Below are positions 47,841-57,623 of a stretch of 64,000 nt of DNA, piece after piece. The position numbers and the translations under genes were made by a program. How positions within the stretch are numbered: position 1 is the first letter of the stretch; the number at the start of each line of letters is the position of its first letter. Origin of the DNA: Deinococcus sp. HSC-46F16 (lineage in GTDB: Bacteria > Deinococcota > Deinococci > Deinococcales > Deinococcaceae); NCBI RefSeq assembly GCF_024171495.1, contig NZ_JALJZW010000003.1, positions 142,001 through 206,000 on the forward strand, given 5' to 3'. The notes under the pieces were generated by a model. The model saw only the letters and a program-made list of their open reading frames with translations. It searched no databases and had not been told where the DNA came from.

Positions 47841-50800
47841 ATGCCTGTGCGTCCCGATTCAAGCGCGGCCCCCTTCGACGTGCTGGTCCTGCTCTGTCCT
47901 GCCGAAGGGGTGGGGGCGCTGTCGGCGGTCTTTGCGGCCTTGCCTGCCCACCGGCCCGCCGTGCTGCTCGTGCCGCCTCCGGGAGGAGCAGTCCTGCGGC
48001 TGGACGAATGGAGCCGCCACCTCCCTCTGCCCGTGCGCCGCGCCGACCAGGGCACCCTGCTCCAACCGGGCGGCGTCTACCTGGCTCCCCCGCACGCGGT
48101 GCTGGAGGTGCGGCCGGGGGGGCGCTGCGCCGTCACGCCGCCGCAGGGCGACCTGGCTGCGGAGCGCCCACTCGACCGGCTGCTGGCCTCGCTGGCCGTC
48201 AGCTTCGGCGAGCGCACGCTGGCGGTCCTCCCGACGGACCGGGGCGGCGCCGCGGGGGCACGCGCCCTGCGCGGTGTGGGCGGCACGGTGCTGGAACTGG
48301 ACCCGGCCGAAAGGCCGAACGCGGGGGGGCGGGTCGGGGGGGCGGGCCACGCCCTGGCACCGGGGGACCTGGGCCACGCGGTCGCCGGGTTGCTGGCGGG
48401 CCGCCCCCTTTCCCGCTTCCAGCCGCAGGGCCGGGGCACGGGGCTGGAGGAGCTCTGCGGCCCGCTGTTCACCTCGCTCGACGAGGGGGTCTGCCTGTTC
48501 GAGCGCCTGCCCCCCCGGCCGGACGGACGACGCGACTACCGCTACCTTGCCATGAACCCGGCGATGCAGGCGATGTTCGGTGTCCCGGACCTGAGCGGCC
48601 AATCCATCCGGGACACCTTCCCCGACGAGGCCGAGGCCTGGTACGACGATTACGACCGGGTGCTGGAGACGGGAGCGCCTCTGCGCGTCGAGCGCGAGTC
48701 GGCGCCGCAGGGAAAGGTGCTCGACATGTTCGTGACGCGGGTGGAGGGCGGCCCCGGCCCCCGGCTGCTCGCGGTCATGCGGGACGTCACCGGGCGCAAG
48801 CAGGCCGAGGCGGCGCTGCGCGAGAGCGAGGACCGGCTGGCCCGGGCCTTGGACGCGGGCGAGATCGGCGCGTGGGAACTGGACCTGCTCACGCTGGACG
48901 CTTGGCGTTCGCCGCAGCACGACCGCATCTTCGGGTACGCGACGCTCCTGCCCGAGTGGACCTACGAGATGTTCCTGGACCATGTCTTTCCCGAGGACCG
49001 GGACTGGGTGGATGCCCGCTTCCAGGAGGCCATCGCCCGCGCCGGACGCTGGGACTTCGAGTGCCGTATTCACCGCGCGGACGGTGAGGTGCGCTGGATC
49101 ATGGCGCAGGGCCGGGTGGATCCTGGTGAGGCCGGTGGCCCTGGGCGCATGAAGGGCACGGTGCGCGACATCACCGCCCACAAGCAGGCCGAGGCCGCCC
49201 TGAGGACGAACGAGGAAAAGTACCGTGCGCTGTTCACCGAGATGGACGAGGCGTATGCGGTCGTCGAGGTCATGGCGGACGCGGCCGGGCGCTGGGCGGA
49301 CTTCCTGTTCCTCGACGTCAACCCCGCGTTTCTGCGGCACACCGGGATGCCGTACCCCGTCGGGCGCACCGCCACCGAGCTGCTGGGCAGACCAAACCCA
49401 CGATGGGCCGAACTCTACGGACGGGCGGTGGAGACGGGCGAGGCGATCCGGGTGGAGGAGCATGAACTTACGCTCGGGCGCGTCTTCGACCTGAACATCT
49501 TCCGACTGGGGGGCGAGGGGAGCCGCCGGGTCGCGGTGCTGTTCACCGACATCACGGAGCGGAAGCGCCGCGAAGCGAACCAGGAACTGTTGATGGAGAT
49601 TTCCAGGGACCTCAGCCAGCCCTCCAGTGAGGAAGAACTCGTCCACACCGTCGGTGCCAAACTCGCGGCCCACCTGGGGTTGACCTGTTACCACTACGTG
49701 GACGTGGACGAGGACCGCGCCGAGGTCACCGTTCGCCACTTCTGGCATGCGCTGGATGTGCCGACCGTTCTGGGGACCTATCCCATCGACGGCTTCATGT
49801 CGCAAGGCGGGCTAAGTAACCTCCGCGCCGGGAAAACGTCGGTCATCAACGACGCCCAGAACGACCTGTCCGGTGACACGGCGGCGACGGCGGAGCTGAG
49901 GGCGGGGGCGGCCGCCCAGAAGATCGGCGCCTATGTCGCCGTTCCGTACAGCCAGGACGGAAGATGGAGAGCCTACCTTGCGGTCGCGGACAGCCGGGCG
50001 CGGCCGTGGACGGAGCCCGAGACCAGACTCGTCCAGGAGGTCGCCAGCAGGCTGTTCCCGCGCATCGAGCGTGCCCGCGCCGAGGAGGCGCGGCGCTCGT
50101 CGGAAGAGAAATACCGGACGCTGTTCGATGCGATGGCGGAGGGGTTTGCCGTCTGCGGTGTCATGCGTGACGCGGCCGGGCACGTCGTGGACCTCCGGTG
50201 TCTGGAGCTGAACCGGGCGCTGGAACAGCAGACGGGCCTGGACCGCCGGGCGGTGTTGGGGCGGCGGCTGTCCGAGGTGCTCCCGAAGACCGACCTGGAG
50301 CGGTGGCTTTCCATCTACACCGGGGTGATCGACAGCGGCGAGCCGGTCACCTTCGAGGAATACACGGAGTTGCTGGGCCGGTGGTTCGCCGTGAGCGTGT
50401 ACCCGCGTGCGGGGGATGAGCTGAGCATCTTCTACCACGACGTCACCGGGCGCAAACGGGCCGAGGAGATTCTGCGGGCGAGCGAGGAGCGCCAGGCCTT
50501 CTTGCTGGCGCTGAGTGACAGGCTGCGCACGGAGGTGGACGCTCGCGCCATCGCCCTGACCTCGGTCAGCCTGCTCGCCGACCATCTGCACCTCGACCGC
50601 GCCTATGTCGCGCAGGTCAATAAGGACCGTGACCTGGCCGAAATCGGGCCGGAGTATCGGCGCCCGGACCTGGCTCCGGTCGAGGGCGTGCTCACCCTGT
50701 CCGATTTCCCCGAAGCGTTTGCGCAGGTCGAGAGGGCGACGCTGGTGCTGGGGGACACGGCCACCGACCCGGCGCTCTCCGAGCTGGACCGACGGGGCTT

Positions 50801-52118
50801 CGCCGCGCTGCGGATGGGTGCGCTGATGGTCGCTTCAGCGCGCAAGGGCACGCGCAATCCGGTCTGGGCGCTGCTGGTGGCCACCGAGAAGCCTCGGCGC
50901 TGGACGGCGGCCGAGGTCGCGCTCGTCGAGGAGGTCGCCGAGCGCACCTGGGCTGCCGTCGAGCGCACCCGCACCGAGGAAGCCCGCCGCGCCTCGGAAG
51001 CGCGGTTTCGCGCCGTCGCCAACCTGGTGCCTGACTTGCTGTGGGAAAGCCAGCCGGACGGCTTCACGTCCTGGTACAACCAGCGCTGGCTGGAGTACAC
51101 CGGGCAGACCTCCGAGCAGGCGTCCGGCTGGGGCTGGGCCGACGCCATCCACCCCGAGGACCGTGAGCTGTCGGCGCAGCGCTACCGGCAGGCCACCCAG
51201 GCAGGCCAAGCGCTGCGTCAGGAACACCGCATCCGCCGCCACGACGGCGAGTACTGCTGGTTCGTGGTCAACATCTTCCCGGTCCGGGACGAACGCGGGC
51301 AGGTGGTCCGGATATACGGCGCGGCCACCGACATTCACGATCTGCGGGCGCTGAACACGGACCTCGAAGCGCGGGTGGCCGAGCGCACCCGCCGTCTGGC
51401 GGACCTGAACGCCGAACTGGGCAACGTGATCACCCGTACCGCCCACAACCTGGAAGCCCCGGCCCGGCGGCTGGGCCAGGCGCTGGACCCCGGACGCCCC
51501 TTCGGTCCGGAGGCCCTGGACACCCTGTCCTCCTATGATCCGTCGGCCCTCCGCGACGAGGTGACGCGGCTCCGGGGGATCGCCCAGGACCTGCGGCAAC
51601 TCGCCCAGCTCGAGCAGCGGGGCGTGACCAAAGAACTTCTGCCGCTGGGAGAGCTGTTCGAGGAGGTGCGGGCCGAGGCCTCCACCACGCCGAGGGGCGC
51701 CCAGGTGCAGTGGTTGATTGACCCCCTCCCCATCGTGCGGGCAGACCGGGCCTTGCTGCGCCAAGCGCTGGAGGTGCTGACGACCTTCACCCTGAGTGAG
51801 ACGCGCGGGGCGCGGTACGTGACCGTGGGCAGCCAGGAGGTGGAGGGAGAAGTGCAGATCATGGTGGAAGACGACGGCCTCGGCCTCACCGGCGAGGAGG
51901 CCGCGACGCTCTTTGACCTCGCGGTGCGGACGGATCAGAGTGTCCCCCTGCTGGAGGGCAGCGGCCTCTCGCAGGTGAGGCGCATCCTGGCCCGGCATGG
52001 CGGCTGGGCGTGGGCCGAAGCGCTGCGGACCCGCGGCAAAGTCGTCCTGGCGTTCCCCAGGGACGAACTGGTGAACAAACTCGAAGCTCTTTTCCGGCAG
52101 GACAACCCTGGGCCGTAA
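47841..52118 (+). CDS. Multi-PAS/GAF sensor histidine kinase with degenerate CheB-like N-terminus
   Basis: A 1425-residue cytoplasmic sensor without membrane segments. Residues about 10-195 resemble a CheB methylesterase domain (VGALSAVFAALPAHRPAVLLV, LQPGGVYLAPPHAVLEV, LDRLLASLAVSFGERTLAVLPT, GAAGARALRGVGGTVLEL). The three catalytic positions (Ser of GASTGG, His of QHMP, Asp of GMGxDG) read CPAEG, VPPPG and TDRGG and are lost. Then follow PAS (about 205-320), PAS (325-445), PAS (450-570), GAF (578-740), PAS (747-870), GAF (879-1040), PAS (1045-1165), and a histidine kinase core with H-box RTAHNLEAPARRL (His near 1200). The ATPase domain is degenerate: the N-box lacks its Asn (VLTTFTLSETR), though VEDDGLGLT remains. 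ATG 47841 was preferred over GTG 47808. Confidence 0.85.
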   Translation: MPVRPDSSAAPFDVLVLLCPAEGVGALSAVFAALPAHRPAVLLVPPPGGAVLRLDEWSRHLPLPVRRADQGTLLQPGGVYLAPPHAVLEVRPGGRCAVTPPQGDLAAERPLDRLLASLAVSFGERTLAVLPTDRGGAAGARALRGVGGTVLELDPAERPNAGGRVGGAGHALAPGDLGHAVAGLLAGRPLSRFQPQGRGTGLEELCGPLFTSLDEGVCLFERLPPRPDGRRDYRYLAMNPAMQAMFGVPDLSGQSIRDTFPDEAEAWYDDYDRVLETGAPLRVERESAPQGKVLDMFVTRVEGGPGPRLLAVMRDVTGRKQAEAALRESEDRLARALDAGEIGAWELDLLTLDAWRSPQHDRIFGYATLLPEWTYEMFLDHVFPEDRDWVDARFQEAIARAGRWDFECRIHRADGEVRWIMAQGRVDPGEAGGPGRMKGTVRDITAHKQAEAALRTNEEKYRALFTEMDEAYAVVEVMADAAGRWADFLFLDVNPAFLRHTGMPYPVGRTATELLGRPNPRWAELYGRAVETGEAIRVEEHELTLGRVFDLNIFRLGGEGSRRVAVLFTDITERKRREANQELLMEISRDLSQPSSEEELVHTVGAKLAAHLGLTCYHYVDVDEDRAEVTVRHFWHALDVPTVLGTYPIDGFMSQGGLSNLRAGKTSVINDAQNDLSGDTAATAELRAGAAAQKIGAYVAVPYSQDGRWRAYLAVADSRARPWTEPETRLVQEVASRLFPRIERARAEEARRSSEEKYRTLFDAMAEGFAVCGVMRDAAGHVVDLRCLELNRALEQQTGLDRRAVLGRRLSEVLPKTDLERWLSIYTGVIDSGEPVTFEEYTELLGRWFAVSVYPRAGDELSIFYHDVTGRKRAEEILRASEERQAFLLALSDRLRTEVDARAIALTSVSLLADHLHLDRAYVAQVNKDRDLAEIGPEYRRPDLAPVEGVLTLSDFPEAFAQVERATLVLGDTATDPALSELDRRGFAALRMGALMVASARKGTRNPVWALLVATEKPRRWTAAEVALVEEVAERTWAAVERTRTEEARRASEARFRAVANLVPDLLWESQPDGFTSWYNQRWLEYTGQTSEQASGWGWADAIHPEDRELSAQRYRQATQAGQALRQEHRIRRHDGEYCWFVVNIFPVRDERGQVVRIYGAATDIHDLRALNTDLEARVAERTRRLADLNAELGNVITRTAHNLEAPARRLGQALDPGRPFGPEALDTLSSYDPSALRDEVTRLRGIAQDLRQLAQLEQRGVTKELLPLGELFEEVRAEASTTPRGAQVQWLIDPLPIVRADRALLRQALEVLTTFTLSETRGARYVTVGSQEVEGEVQIMVEDDGLGLTGEEAATLFDLAVRTDQSVPLLEGSGLSQVRRILARHGGWAWAEALRTRGKVVLAFPRDELVNKLEALFRQDNPGP

Positions 52119-52135
52119 GGCCGAACGTGTCGGCC
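52119..52135. terminator. Small hairpin between convergent histidine-kinase genes
   Basis: GGCCGA-ACGTG-TCGGCC forms a 6-bp stem directly after the stop codon of the plus-strand kinase and 17 bp before the end of the minus-strand one. No T-run, so only a candidate. Confidence 0.4.
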
Positions 52136-52152
52136 AGCACGGGCCGCCGACG

Positions 52153-53355
52153 TCACTTCTCGGCGGGAAGCTTGGGCCAGGCGAACCAGAACGTCGCCCC
52201 CTGGTCCACTTTGCCCTCGCCCCAGGCGCGGCCCCCGAAGCGCTCGCACAGCCGCCGCACCAGGGCGAGCCCGAGGCCCGTTCCCTCGTACAGGCCCGAG
52301 GCGTGCAAGCGCCCGAAGAGCTCGAAGGCCCGGTCCTTCTGGCGCATGTTGAAGCCCACCCCGTTGTCCTCGACCCCGATGCGGTACTCGGCGCTGTCCT
52401 CCTGCACCCGCACCCGCACCCGGGCGTGCTCGCAGGTCCGGGTAAACTTCAGGGCGTTGTGCACGTACTCGTGCAGGATGATCTGGAACGCCTGGCTGTC
52501 GCCGTACAGGGTCGGCAACGGCATGGCCGTGACCTGGACCCCGCGCTCGGTGAGCTGGTCTCCCACATCCTTGAGCACCTCGCGCAGGACCCGCCCCAGG
52601 TCCACCGGGCGCATCCGGGCACGCAAGAAACGCACCTGCATGTACTGCTTCATGGAGGACACCAGGCCCCGGGTCTGCTCCACCGCCTCCCGGACATGCA
52701 GCAGGTGCCCCGGCTGGTCCGGCTGCTGCTGGGCGAGCGTGAGGAAGCTCTGCGCCCGGGTGAGGGTGTGGTCCAGTTCCTGCCCCGACTTCAGCACGAC
52801 CTGCTCGAACTCTTCTTGCAAGGCCCGGAGCTTGAGGCCCTGGTCTTGCAGTTGCGTGGCCTGGGCCTGCTGGGTGGCCCACAGCGCACGGTGGGCCAGC
52901 TTGAAGGCCGTCACGTCGGTCAGCGTGAGGTGGCACTGGGGCGCCTGGCCTTCACGGACGTGGAGCACGGCTTCCAGGGCCACGTCCAGCAGTTCGCCGT
53001 CGGGCCGGAGCAGCTGGCATTCGCTGGTCTGCCGCCCCCGCCCCGCAAACACCTGTGCCAGCACCACAGCGAACGAGGTCCGGGAAGAGGACTCCAGGAA
53101 CCGGTTCAGGCTCCGGCCCTGGAGGACCGAGGGGGAAGTCCCCAGCAGGGCGGCCCCCCGCGCGTTGACGTCCAGAATCTGGCCCTGCTCGGTGAGCAGC
53201 AGCGCCGCTCCCGGACTGTGCTGAAACAGCGCCTGGGCCTGGCTCAGGGCCGACTGAAGCTCCAGCACCTGGGCTTCGAGGGCCTGGAGGCGGGCTCCGA
53301 GAGTCGCGGGGGAGGCCAGGTGAAGTTCAGTCGTTGGGGAGGAGTCATGGGTCAT
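52153..53355 (-). CDS. PAS-domain sensor histidine kinase
   Basis: A 400-residue soluble kinase. A PAS domain (about 35-160, HSPGAALLLTEQGQILDVNARGAALLGTSPSVLQG) is followed by a coiled linker (ATQQAQATQLQDQGLKLRALQEEFE). The dimerisation region (QVVLKSGQELDHTLTRAQSFLTLA) carries a histidine in an atypical ELDHTL box. The HATPase domain has HEYVHNALKFTR (N-box), VEDNGVGFN and YEGTGLGLALVRRLCERFGGRAWGEG. A complete ATPase domain suggests an active kinase. It converges on the CheB-like kinase, whose own ATPase region is degenerate. A candidate -10 TAGAAT is at 53399-53394. Confidence 0.85.
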   Translation of the reverse strand: MTHDSSPTTELHLASPATLGARLQALEAQVLELQSALSQAQALFQHSPGAALLLTEQGQILDVNARGAALLGTSPSVLQGRSLNRFLESSSRTSFAVVLAQVFAGRGRQTSECQLLRPDGELLDVALEAVLHVREGQAPQCHLTLTDVTAFKLAHRALWATQQAQATQLQDQGLKLRALQEEFEQVVLKSGQELDHTLTRAQSFLTLAQQQPDQPGHLLHVREAVEQTRGLVSSMKQYMQVRFLRARMRPVDLGRVLREVLKDVGDQLTERGVQVTAMPLPTLYGDSQAFQIILHEYVHNALKFTRTCEHARVRVRVQEDSAEYRIGVEDNGVGFNMRQKDRAFELFGRLHASGLYEGTGLGLALVRRLCERFGGRAWGEGKVDQGATFWFAWPKLPAEK

Positions 53356-53662
53356 GGATTACCTGGGGGGCGGCGGTGGCGGTGGGAGACCCCATTCTAC
53401 CGCAGCGGCCTGTGCGCCCGCTGAAGCATTGTCAGGTCCACGTGCCCCTCTCCCCTGCCCCGACCTGGGGGCCGTGGCTGGGGGTCCGTGCCCAGGAGCC
53501 TCGCGGGCCTCGCACGGCGTCCGGCGCAGCCGCGACGAACACGGTTGCCGGGCACAGGAGCTCCCGAGGTTGCGGCCAGCGCAAAGCCCACCGCCTCCTT
53601 CCGCGCTGCTCGCCCGTGCGGGGACGGCGGCGGACCCCCGGCGACCGCCGCCGTCCCCGCTT
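53356..53662. other. Divergent intergenic region between the PAS kinase and the recombinase leader
   Basis: About 307 bp with no supported gene. On the minus strand it holds a candidate -10 TAGAAT (53399-53394) for the kinase. The rest is very GC-rich with no clear repeat. Confidence 0.4.
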
Positions 53663-53716
53663 TACACTGAAGCCATGTCACGCGCTGACTCCCCGGCGGC
53701 GGCGGAGCGCCGGTGA
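53663..53716 (+). promoter_or_regulatory. Leaderless promoter and 13-codon leader ORF before the tyrosine recombinase
   Basis: TACACT (53663-53668), exactly 6 nt, then ATG 53675 opens a 13-residue frame [13 protein letters not shown]. Its TGA (53714-53716) overlaps the GTG start (53713) of the recombinase. The recombinase start has no separate Shine-Dalgarno other than within the leader, so coupled reinitiation is likely. Confidence 0.55.
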
Positions 53717-54663
53717 CCCTCGTCCGTTCGGAGACGCCCCTGGCCCTGGCGGGCCTCAGCGATCAGGCGCTGCGGGTGCGGGCGGTCGAGGCGGCGAGCA
53801 CCTACGACGCCGAGACGCTGGTGCAGGTCACGCTGGCATACATGACGGCGGCCAGCCGCAAGGGGGCGCGGAGCAGCCCCAAGACGCTGGAGGCCTACGC
53901 GCTGGCGGTGCGGGAATTCGTGCGCTGGGCGCAGGACAGCGGGGTGATGCTCCTGCGGCCCGGACGGCGAGACGGCGGGCGGTACGTGGCGCACCTGCAA
54001 CTGCGGCCCTCGCGGGGGCGGGGGCGCACGGGGGGGCTGGCCCCGGCGACGGTCGCGCAGTACGTCGCCGGGGCGCGGGCGCTCTACCGCGCCTTGCGCT
54101 GGGCGGGCGCGACGGAGGCGCAACCGTTCGAGGACGCCCACGTGCCGCCCGACCCCACGCCGGGCATCGTGAAAAACCCGCCCTACCAGCGGGAGATCGA
54201 CGCCGTGCTGGGCCACTGCGAGCCCCGGCTGGCGGCCCTGCTGCTGCTGTGTGCCCACGGGGGCCTGCGCGTCGGGGAGGCGTTGGGGCTCCGGGCGGGC
54301 GACGTGGGGGCCAGCAGCGTGACGGTGCGCGGCAAGGGGGGCAAGGTCCGGCGGGTGCCGCTGGGCCGCCGAACGCGGGCGGCACTGGACGGGCTCCCGC
54401 CCGTGTCGGCCGGTGGGGCGCTGTTCGACTGGACCTACGCGCAGGCCGCCTACCGGCTGCGCCGGGCGTTCCGCGAAGCGGGGCACGGGCACGCCTGGCG
54501 CGGCTTTCACGCCGCCCGCAAGCACTCGGGCACGCGGCTGTACCGGGCCACCCGGGACTTCACGCGGGTGGGCCTCTTTCTGGGGCACAGCAGCGTGGAC
54601 ACCACGCGGCGCTACGTGGCGGTCGAGGACGACGACGTGGCGGCGGAGGTCGAGCACTTCTGA
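53713..54663 (+). CDS. XerC/D-like tyrosine recombinase (integrase)
   Basis: A 316-residue recombinase with an N-terminal SAM-like core-binding domain (about 35-155) and a complete catalytic domain: [16 protein letters not shown] (first Arg), [14 protein letters not shown] (beta-hairpin Lys), [13 protein letters not shown] (HxxR) and [14 protein letters not shown] (His and nucleophilic Tyr). It should carry out site-specific DNA cleavage and rejoining, for example resolution of replicon multimers. The start GTG 53713 is coupled to a 13-codon leader ORF. No obvious core site is seen next to it. The inverted repeat at 47603-47628, 6 kb away beside a tyrosine-less relative, is the best candidate in the window. 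Confidence 0.88.
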   Translation: MTLVRSETPLALAGLSDQALRVRAVEAASTYDAETLVQVTLAYMTAASRKGARSSPKTLEAYALAVREFVRWAQDSGVMLLRPGRRDGGRYVAHLQLRPSRGRGRTGGLAPATVAQYVAGARALYRALRWAGATEAQPFEDAHVPPDPTPGIVKNPPYQREIDAVLGHCEPRLAALLLLCAHGGLRVGEALGLRAGDVGASSVTVRGKGGKVRRVPLGRRTRAALDGLPPVSAGGALFDWTYAQAAYRLRRAFREAGHGHAWRGFHAARKHSGTRLYRATRDFTRVGLFLGHSSVDTTRRYVAVEDDDVAAEVEHF

Positions 54664-54686
54664 GCCGGGGGCCGCCCGTCCCCGCC

Positions 54687-55814
54687 TCATTCCCCCAGCA
54701 CAGGCTGTCCGGCGACGTAGACCTGCCGGACCTCCAGCGCCCGGCTAAGCACCACGAGGTCCGAGCGCAGGCCCGGCGCGAGCCGTCCCCGGTCGGTCAG
54801 GCCCAGGGAGGCCGCCGGGACCGCGCTGAGCATGGCGCTGGCCTCGGGCAGGGAGACCCCCAGCCCCAGCGCGTGGCGCAGCGCCCGGTCCAGCGTGAGC
54901 ACGCTGCCCGCCAGGGTGCCGTCCGGCAGGGTCGCGCGGCCCACCCGCACCGTCACCCGCTGACCGCCGAGGTCGCTCTCTCCTTCCCCCTGCCCCGCCG
55001 CCCGCACCGCGTCGCTGACCAGCAGGACCCGACCGGGCGCCGCGCGGCGGGCGAGCTGGAAGCTGGTGGGGTGGACGTGGTGGCCGTCGAGGATGACTTC
55101 CACGAAGGCGTGGGGGTCGGCCAAGAGCGCCCCCGCCGGGCCGGGCGCCCGCCCCTCGACGCCGCCCATCGCGTTGTAGAGGTGGGTCGCGCAGGTGCGG
55201 CCCCCGGCGGCGTGGACGGCGTTCAGGCAGGCCGTGACCGTCTCGGCGTCGGCCCGCGTGTGCCCGATCCCGACCCGGACCCCGGCGCGGGCGAAGGCGA
55301 GGGCCGCCCCGGCCGCGCCCGTCAGTTCAGGAGCCAGGGTGACGGCCCGCACCACGCCGAGCGCCAGCACCTCGGCCACCCGCTCCGGGGCCGGGAGCAG
55401 GGGGTGCGGCGGCTGCGCTCCCAGCCGCCCGGGACTGATAAAGGGGCCTTCGAGGTGGGCGCCCACCACGTCGGCCCCGCCGGGCACGCCCCCGGCGTCC
55501 ATCACCTCGCGCACCCCGCGCAGCGCCGCCCGCACGGCCTCCCAGGGATTCGTGACCGTGGTGGGCAGCAGGGTCGTGGTGCCGCAGCGGGCGTGGAACC
55601 GCGCGAGGACCGCGATCCCGCCGGGGCCGTCCATCGTGTCGCCGCCGCCCCCGCCGTGGACATGGGTGTCGATAAAGCCGGGGAGAATCAGGAGATCGTC
55701 TGGGGCGTCCGGCAGCCGGGTGACGGCTTCCAGCCGGGGGCCGAAGCACACCTCGCCGGGCACCACGCCCCCCGGCAGCACGAGGTGGCCGCGCAGGACC
55801 CGCTCGCCGCTCAC
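54687..55814 (-). CDS. nagA: N-acetylglucosamine-6-phosphate deacetylase
   Basis: A 375-residue amidohydrolase that deacetylates GlcNAc-6-phosphate for amino-sugar recycling. Features are LPGFIDTHVHGGGGGDTMDG, TTLLPTTVTN, VGAHLEGPFISPGRLGAQ (metal-binding Glu), VGIGHTRADAE and ATHLYNAMGG (metal-binding His), LDGHHVHP, and LVSDAVRAAG (catalytic Asp). GTG 55814 is 5 nt after GGAGG. It lies downstream of the osmolyte transporter genes on the same strand, with 160 bp between. Co-transcription is possible but a functional link is not obvious. Confidence 0.93.
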   Translation of the reverse strand: MSGERVLRGHLVLPGGVVPGEVCFGPRLEAVTRLPDAPDDLLILPGFIDTHVHGGGGGDTMDGPGGIAVLARFHARCGTTTLLPTTVTNPWEAVRAALRGVREVMDAGGVPGGADVVGAHLEGPFISPGRLGAQPPHPLLPAPERVAEVLALGVVRAVTLAPELTGAAGAALAFARAGVRVGIGHTRADAETVTACLNAVHAAGGRTCATHLYNAMGGVEGRAPGPAGALLADPHAFVEVILDGHHVHPTSFQLARRAAPGRVLLVSDAVRAAGQGEGESDLGGQRVTVRVGRATLPDGTLAGSVLTLDRALRHALGLGVSLPEASAMLSAVPAASLGLTDRGRLAPGLRSDLVVLSRALEVRQVYVAGQPVLGE

Positions 55815-55974
55815 ATTGTCCTCCGCCCTGTGGCGGTCCAGAGGGTCATGGTCGGTCCTCCTGAGAACCTGTCTCCTGCGCTCCGGGTCAATTGGGGGCG
55901 GGCGGGGGGGGACAGCGCCCGGCCATCCCGGAACAGGCGGTGGCGGGCCTCAGCAAGAGGCGGCCTCCAGCCTG

Positions 55975-56685
55975 TCACCCCTCCTCCGGGGCCACCCACC
56001 CCAGCAGGGCGTCCAGCGTGAGGGCCAGCAGCGCGGCGGGCAGGGCGCCCAGCAGCACGAGCGCCGTGCTCTGCTGCGACAGCCCGTCGATGATCGGGCG
56101 GCCCAGCCCCCCGGCCCCCAGCGCCGCGCCCACCGTGGCCGTGGCGACCCCGAACACCAGCGAGGTCCGCACCCCCGCCCACCACACCGGGAGGGCCAGC
56201 GGCACCTCTGCCCGCCACAGGCGCTGCCCGGCGGTCATGCCCAGGCCCCGCGCGGCGTCCAGCACGTCCGGGTCCACCCCGCGCAAGCCCGCCACGCCGT
56301 TGGAAACGACCGGGACGAGTCCGTACACCACCATCCCCAGCAGGGTGGGGGCCACCCCGAAGCCCAGCAGCGGCACCGCCAGCGCGAGAATCGCCAGGGT
56401 GGGCACCGTCTGCCCCAGTCCGGCCAGGGCCTCGACCAGCCCCAGCACGGCCCCGCGGCCGGGGCGCGTGGCGTACAGGACCAGGGGGACCGCGACGAGC
56501 AGCACGAGCGCCTCGGCGAGCAGCACCAGCCCGAGGTGCTCGGCGGTCAGGCGCCACAGCGGCACCTCCAGGGCCGGGGCCTCGCTCCCGGCGAGCGGGG
56601 CCAGCAGGGGCGGCAGCATGCCGGGCCACAGGCACAGCCCCAGCAGCAGGCCCCAGACGAGCGCGGCCCAGGGACGGCGCCTCAC
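55975..56685 (-). CDS. yehW: Osmoprotectant ABC importer permease (YehW/OpuB type)
   Basis: A 236-residue permease with five to six hydrophobic segments and the binding-protein-dependent transport signature (GLGQTVPTLAILALAVPLLGFGVAPTLLGMVVYGLVPVVSNGVAGLRGVDPDVLDAARGLGM, whose last part is the EAA loop). It overlaps the ATPase gene by 4 bp. The gene order binding protein - long permease - ATPase - short permease matches the E. coli yehZYXW (osmF) operon. Confidence 0.88.
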   Translation of the reverse strand: MRRRPWAALVWGLLLGLCLWPGMLPPLLAPLAGSEAPALEVPLWRLTAEHLGLVLLAEALVLLVAVPLVLYATRPGRGAVLGLVEALAGLGQTVPTLAILALAVPLLGFGVAPTLLGMVVYGLVPVVSNGVAGLRGVDPDVLDAARGLGMTAGQRLWRAEVPLALPVWWAGVRTSLVFGVATATVGAALGAGGLGRPIIDGLSQQSTALVLLGALPAALLALTLDALLGWVAPEEG

Positions 56686-57623
56686 GCTCCCCCGGAGCGG
56701 GGGTCGTGGCCCAGGTCGCGGAACCCGATGACGCCGATCACCGCCCCCCCCTCCCCCACGACCGCCACCCCGTCGGTGCCCTGACGCAGCATCAGCGCGA
56801 GCGCGGTGCGGGCGTCCGCCCCGGCGGGCAGGCGCGGCAGGCCGTCGGCGTCGCCAGGCCGGGCCAGGGCCGAGGCCCGCACCCCGCCGAGCTGCTCCAG
56901 GGCGGCGTCCATCCCCATGAACTGCGCCACGAAGGGGCGGGCCGGGCGGCGCACGAGGTCGTCCGGGGTCCCGAGCTGCGCGAGTTCGCCCGCGTGCATC
57001 AGCGCGACGAAATCGGCCATCCGCAGCGCCTCCGGGATGTCGTGGGTGACCAGCACGACCGTCTTGGCGAGGCGGCGCTGGATCTCCAGCACCTCGCCCT
57101 GCAGGGCCTCCCGCGCGATGGGGTCGAGCGCCCCGAAGGGTTCGTCCATCAGGAGGACGGGCGGGTCGGCGGCGAGCGCCCGCGCCACGCCCACCCGCTG
57201 CGCCTGCCCGCCCGACAGCTCGGCGGGGCGCTTGTGCCGGAAGGTGCCCGGCTCCAGCCCCACGAGGGCCAGCAGTTCGTCCACCCGCGCCCGCACCCGC
57301 GCGGCGGGCCAGCCCAGCAGCTCGGGCACGGCGGCGACGTTGCGCCCGACCGACAGGTGCGGAAAGAGGCCCACCCGCTGAATCACGTAGCCCATGCCGC
57401 GCCGCAGCGCCTCGGGGCTCAGCTCGCGGGTGTCGCGCCCGGCCAGCCGCACGTGGCCGGAGGTGGGCAGGATCAGGCGGTTGATCATCCGCAGGGTGGT
57501 CGTCTTGCCGCAGCCCGACGGCCCCAGCAGCGCAGTCACGGTACCCGCCGGAAAGGTCAGGGTGAGGTCCCGCACCGCGAACGTGTCGCCGTAGCGCTTG
57601 GTCAGGCCGTGCAGTTCGATCAT
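56682..57623 (-). CDS. yehX: Osmoprotectant ABC importer ATP-binding protein with CBS domain
   Basis: A 313-residue ATPase of the ProV/OpuA family: Walker A GPSGCGKTTT, VIQRVGLFPHLSV (Q-loop), signature LSGGQAQRVGVARALA, Walker B VLLMDEPFGALD and VLVTHDIPEAL. The C-terminal about 70 residues (LPRLPAGADARTALALMLRQGTDGVAVVGEGGAVIGVIGFRDL) form a single CBS-like motif, the osmosensing element in related OpuA proteins. ATG 57623 overlaps the stop of the upstream permease gene. A much longer open frame exists upstream but is antisense-like sequence within that permease gene. Confidence 0.92.
   Translation of the reverse strand: MIELHGLTKRYGDTFAVRDLTLTFPAGTVTALLGPSGCGKTTTLRMINRLILPTSGHVRLAGRDTRELSPEALRRGMGYVIQRVGLFPHLSVGRNVAAVPELLGWPAARVRARVDELLALVGLEPGTFRHKRPAELSGGQAQRVGVARALAADPPVLLMDEPFGALDPIAREALQGEVLEIQRRLAKTVVLVTHDIPEALRMADFVALMHAGELAQLGTPDDLVRRPARPFVAQFMGMDAALEQLGGVRASALARPGDADGLPRLPAGADARTALALMLRQGTDGVAVVGEGGAVIGVIGFRDLGHDPRSGGA

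Noticed and set aside
47859..49805. Long minus-strand frame opposite the CheB-like kinase
   Set aside because: Same reasoning: antisense to a clearly coding frame with PAS motifs.
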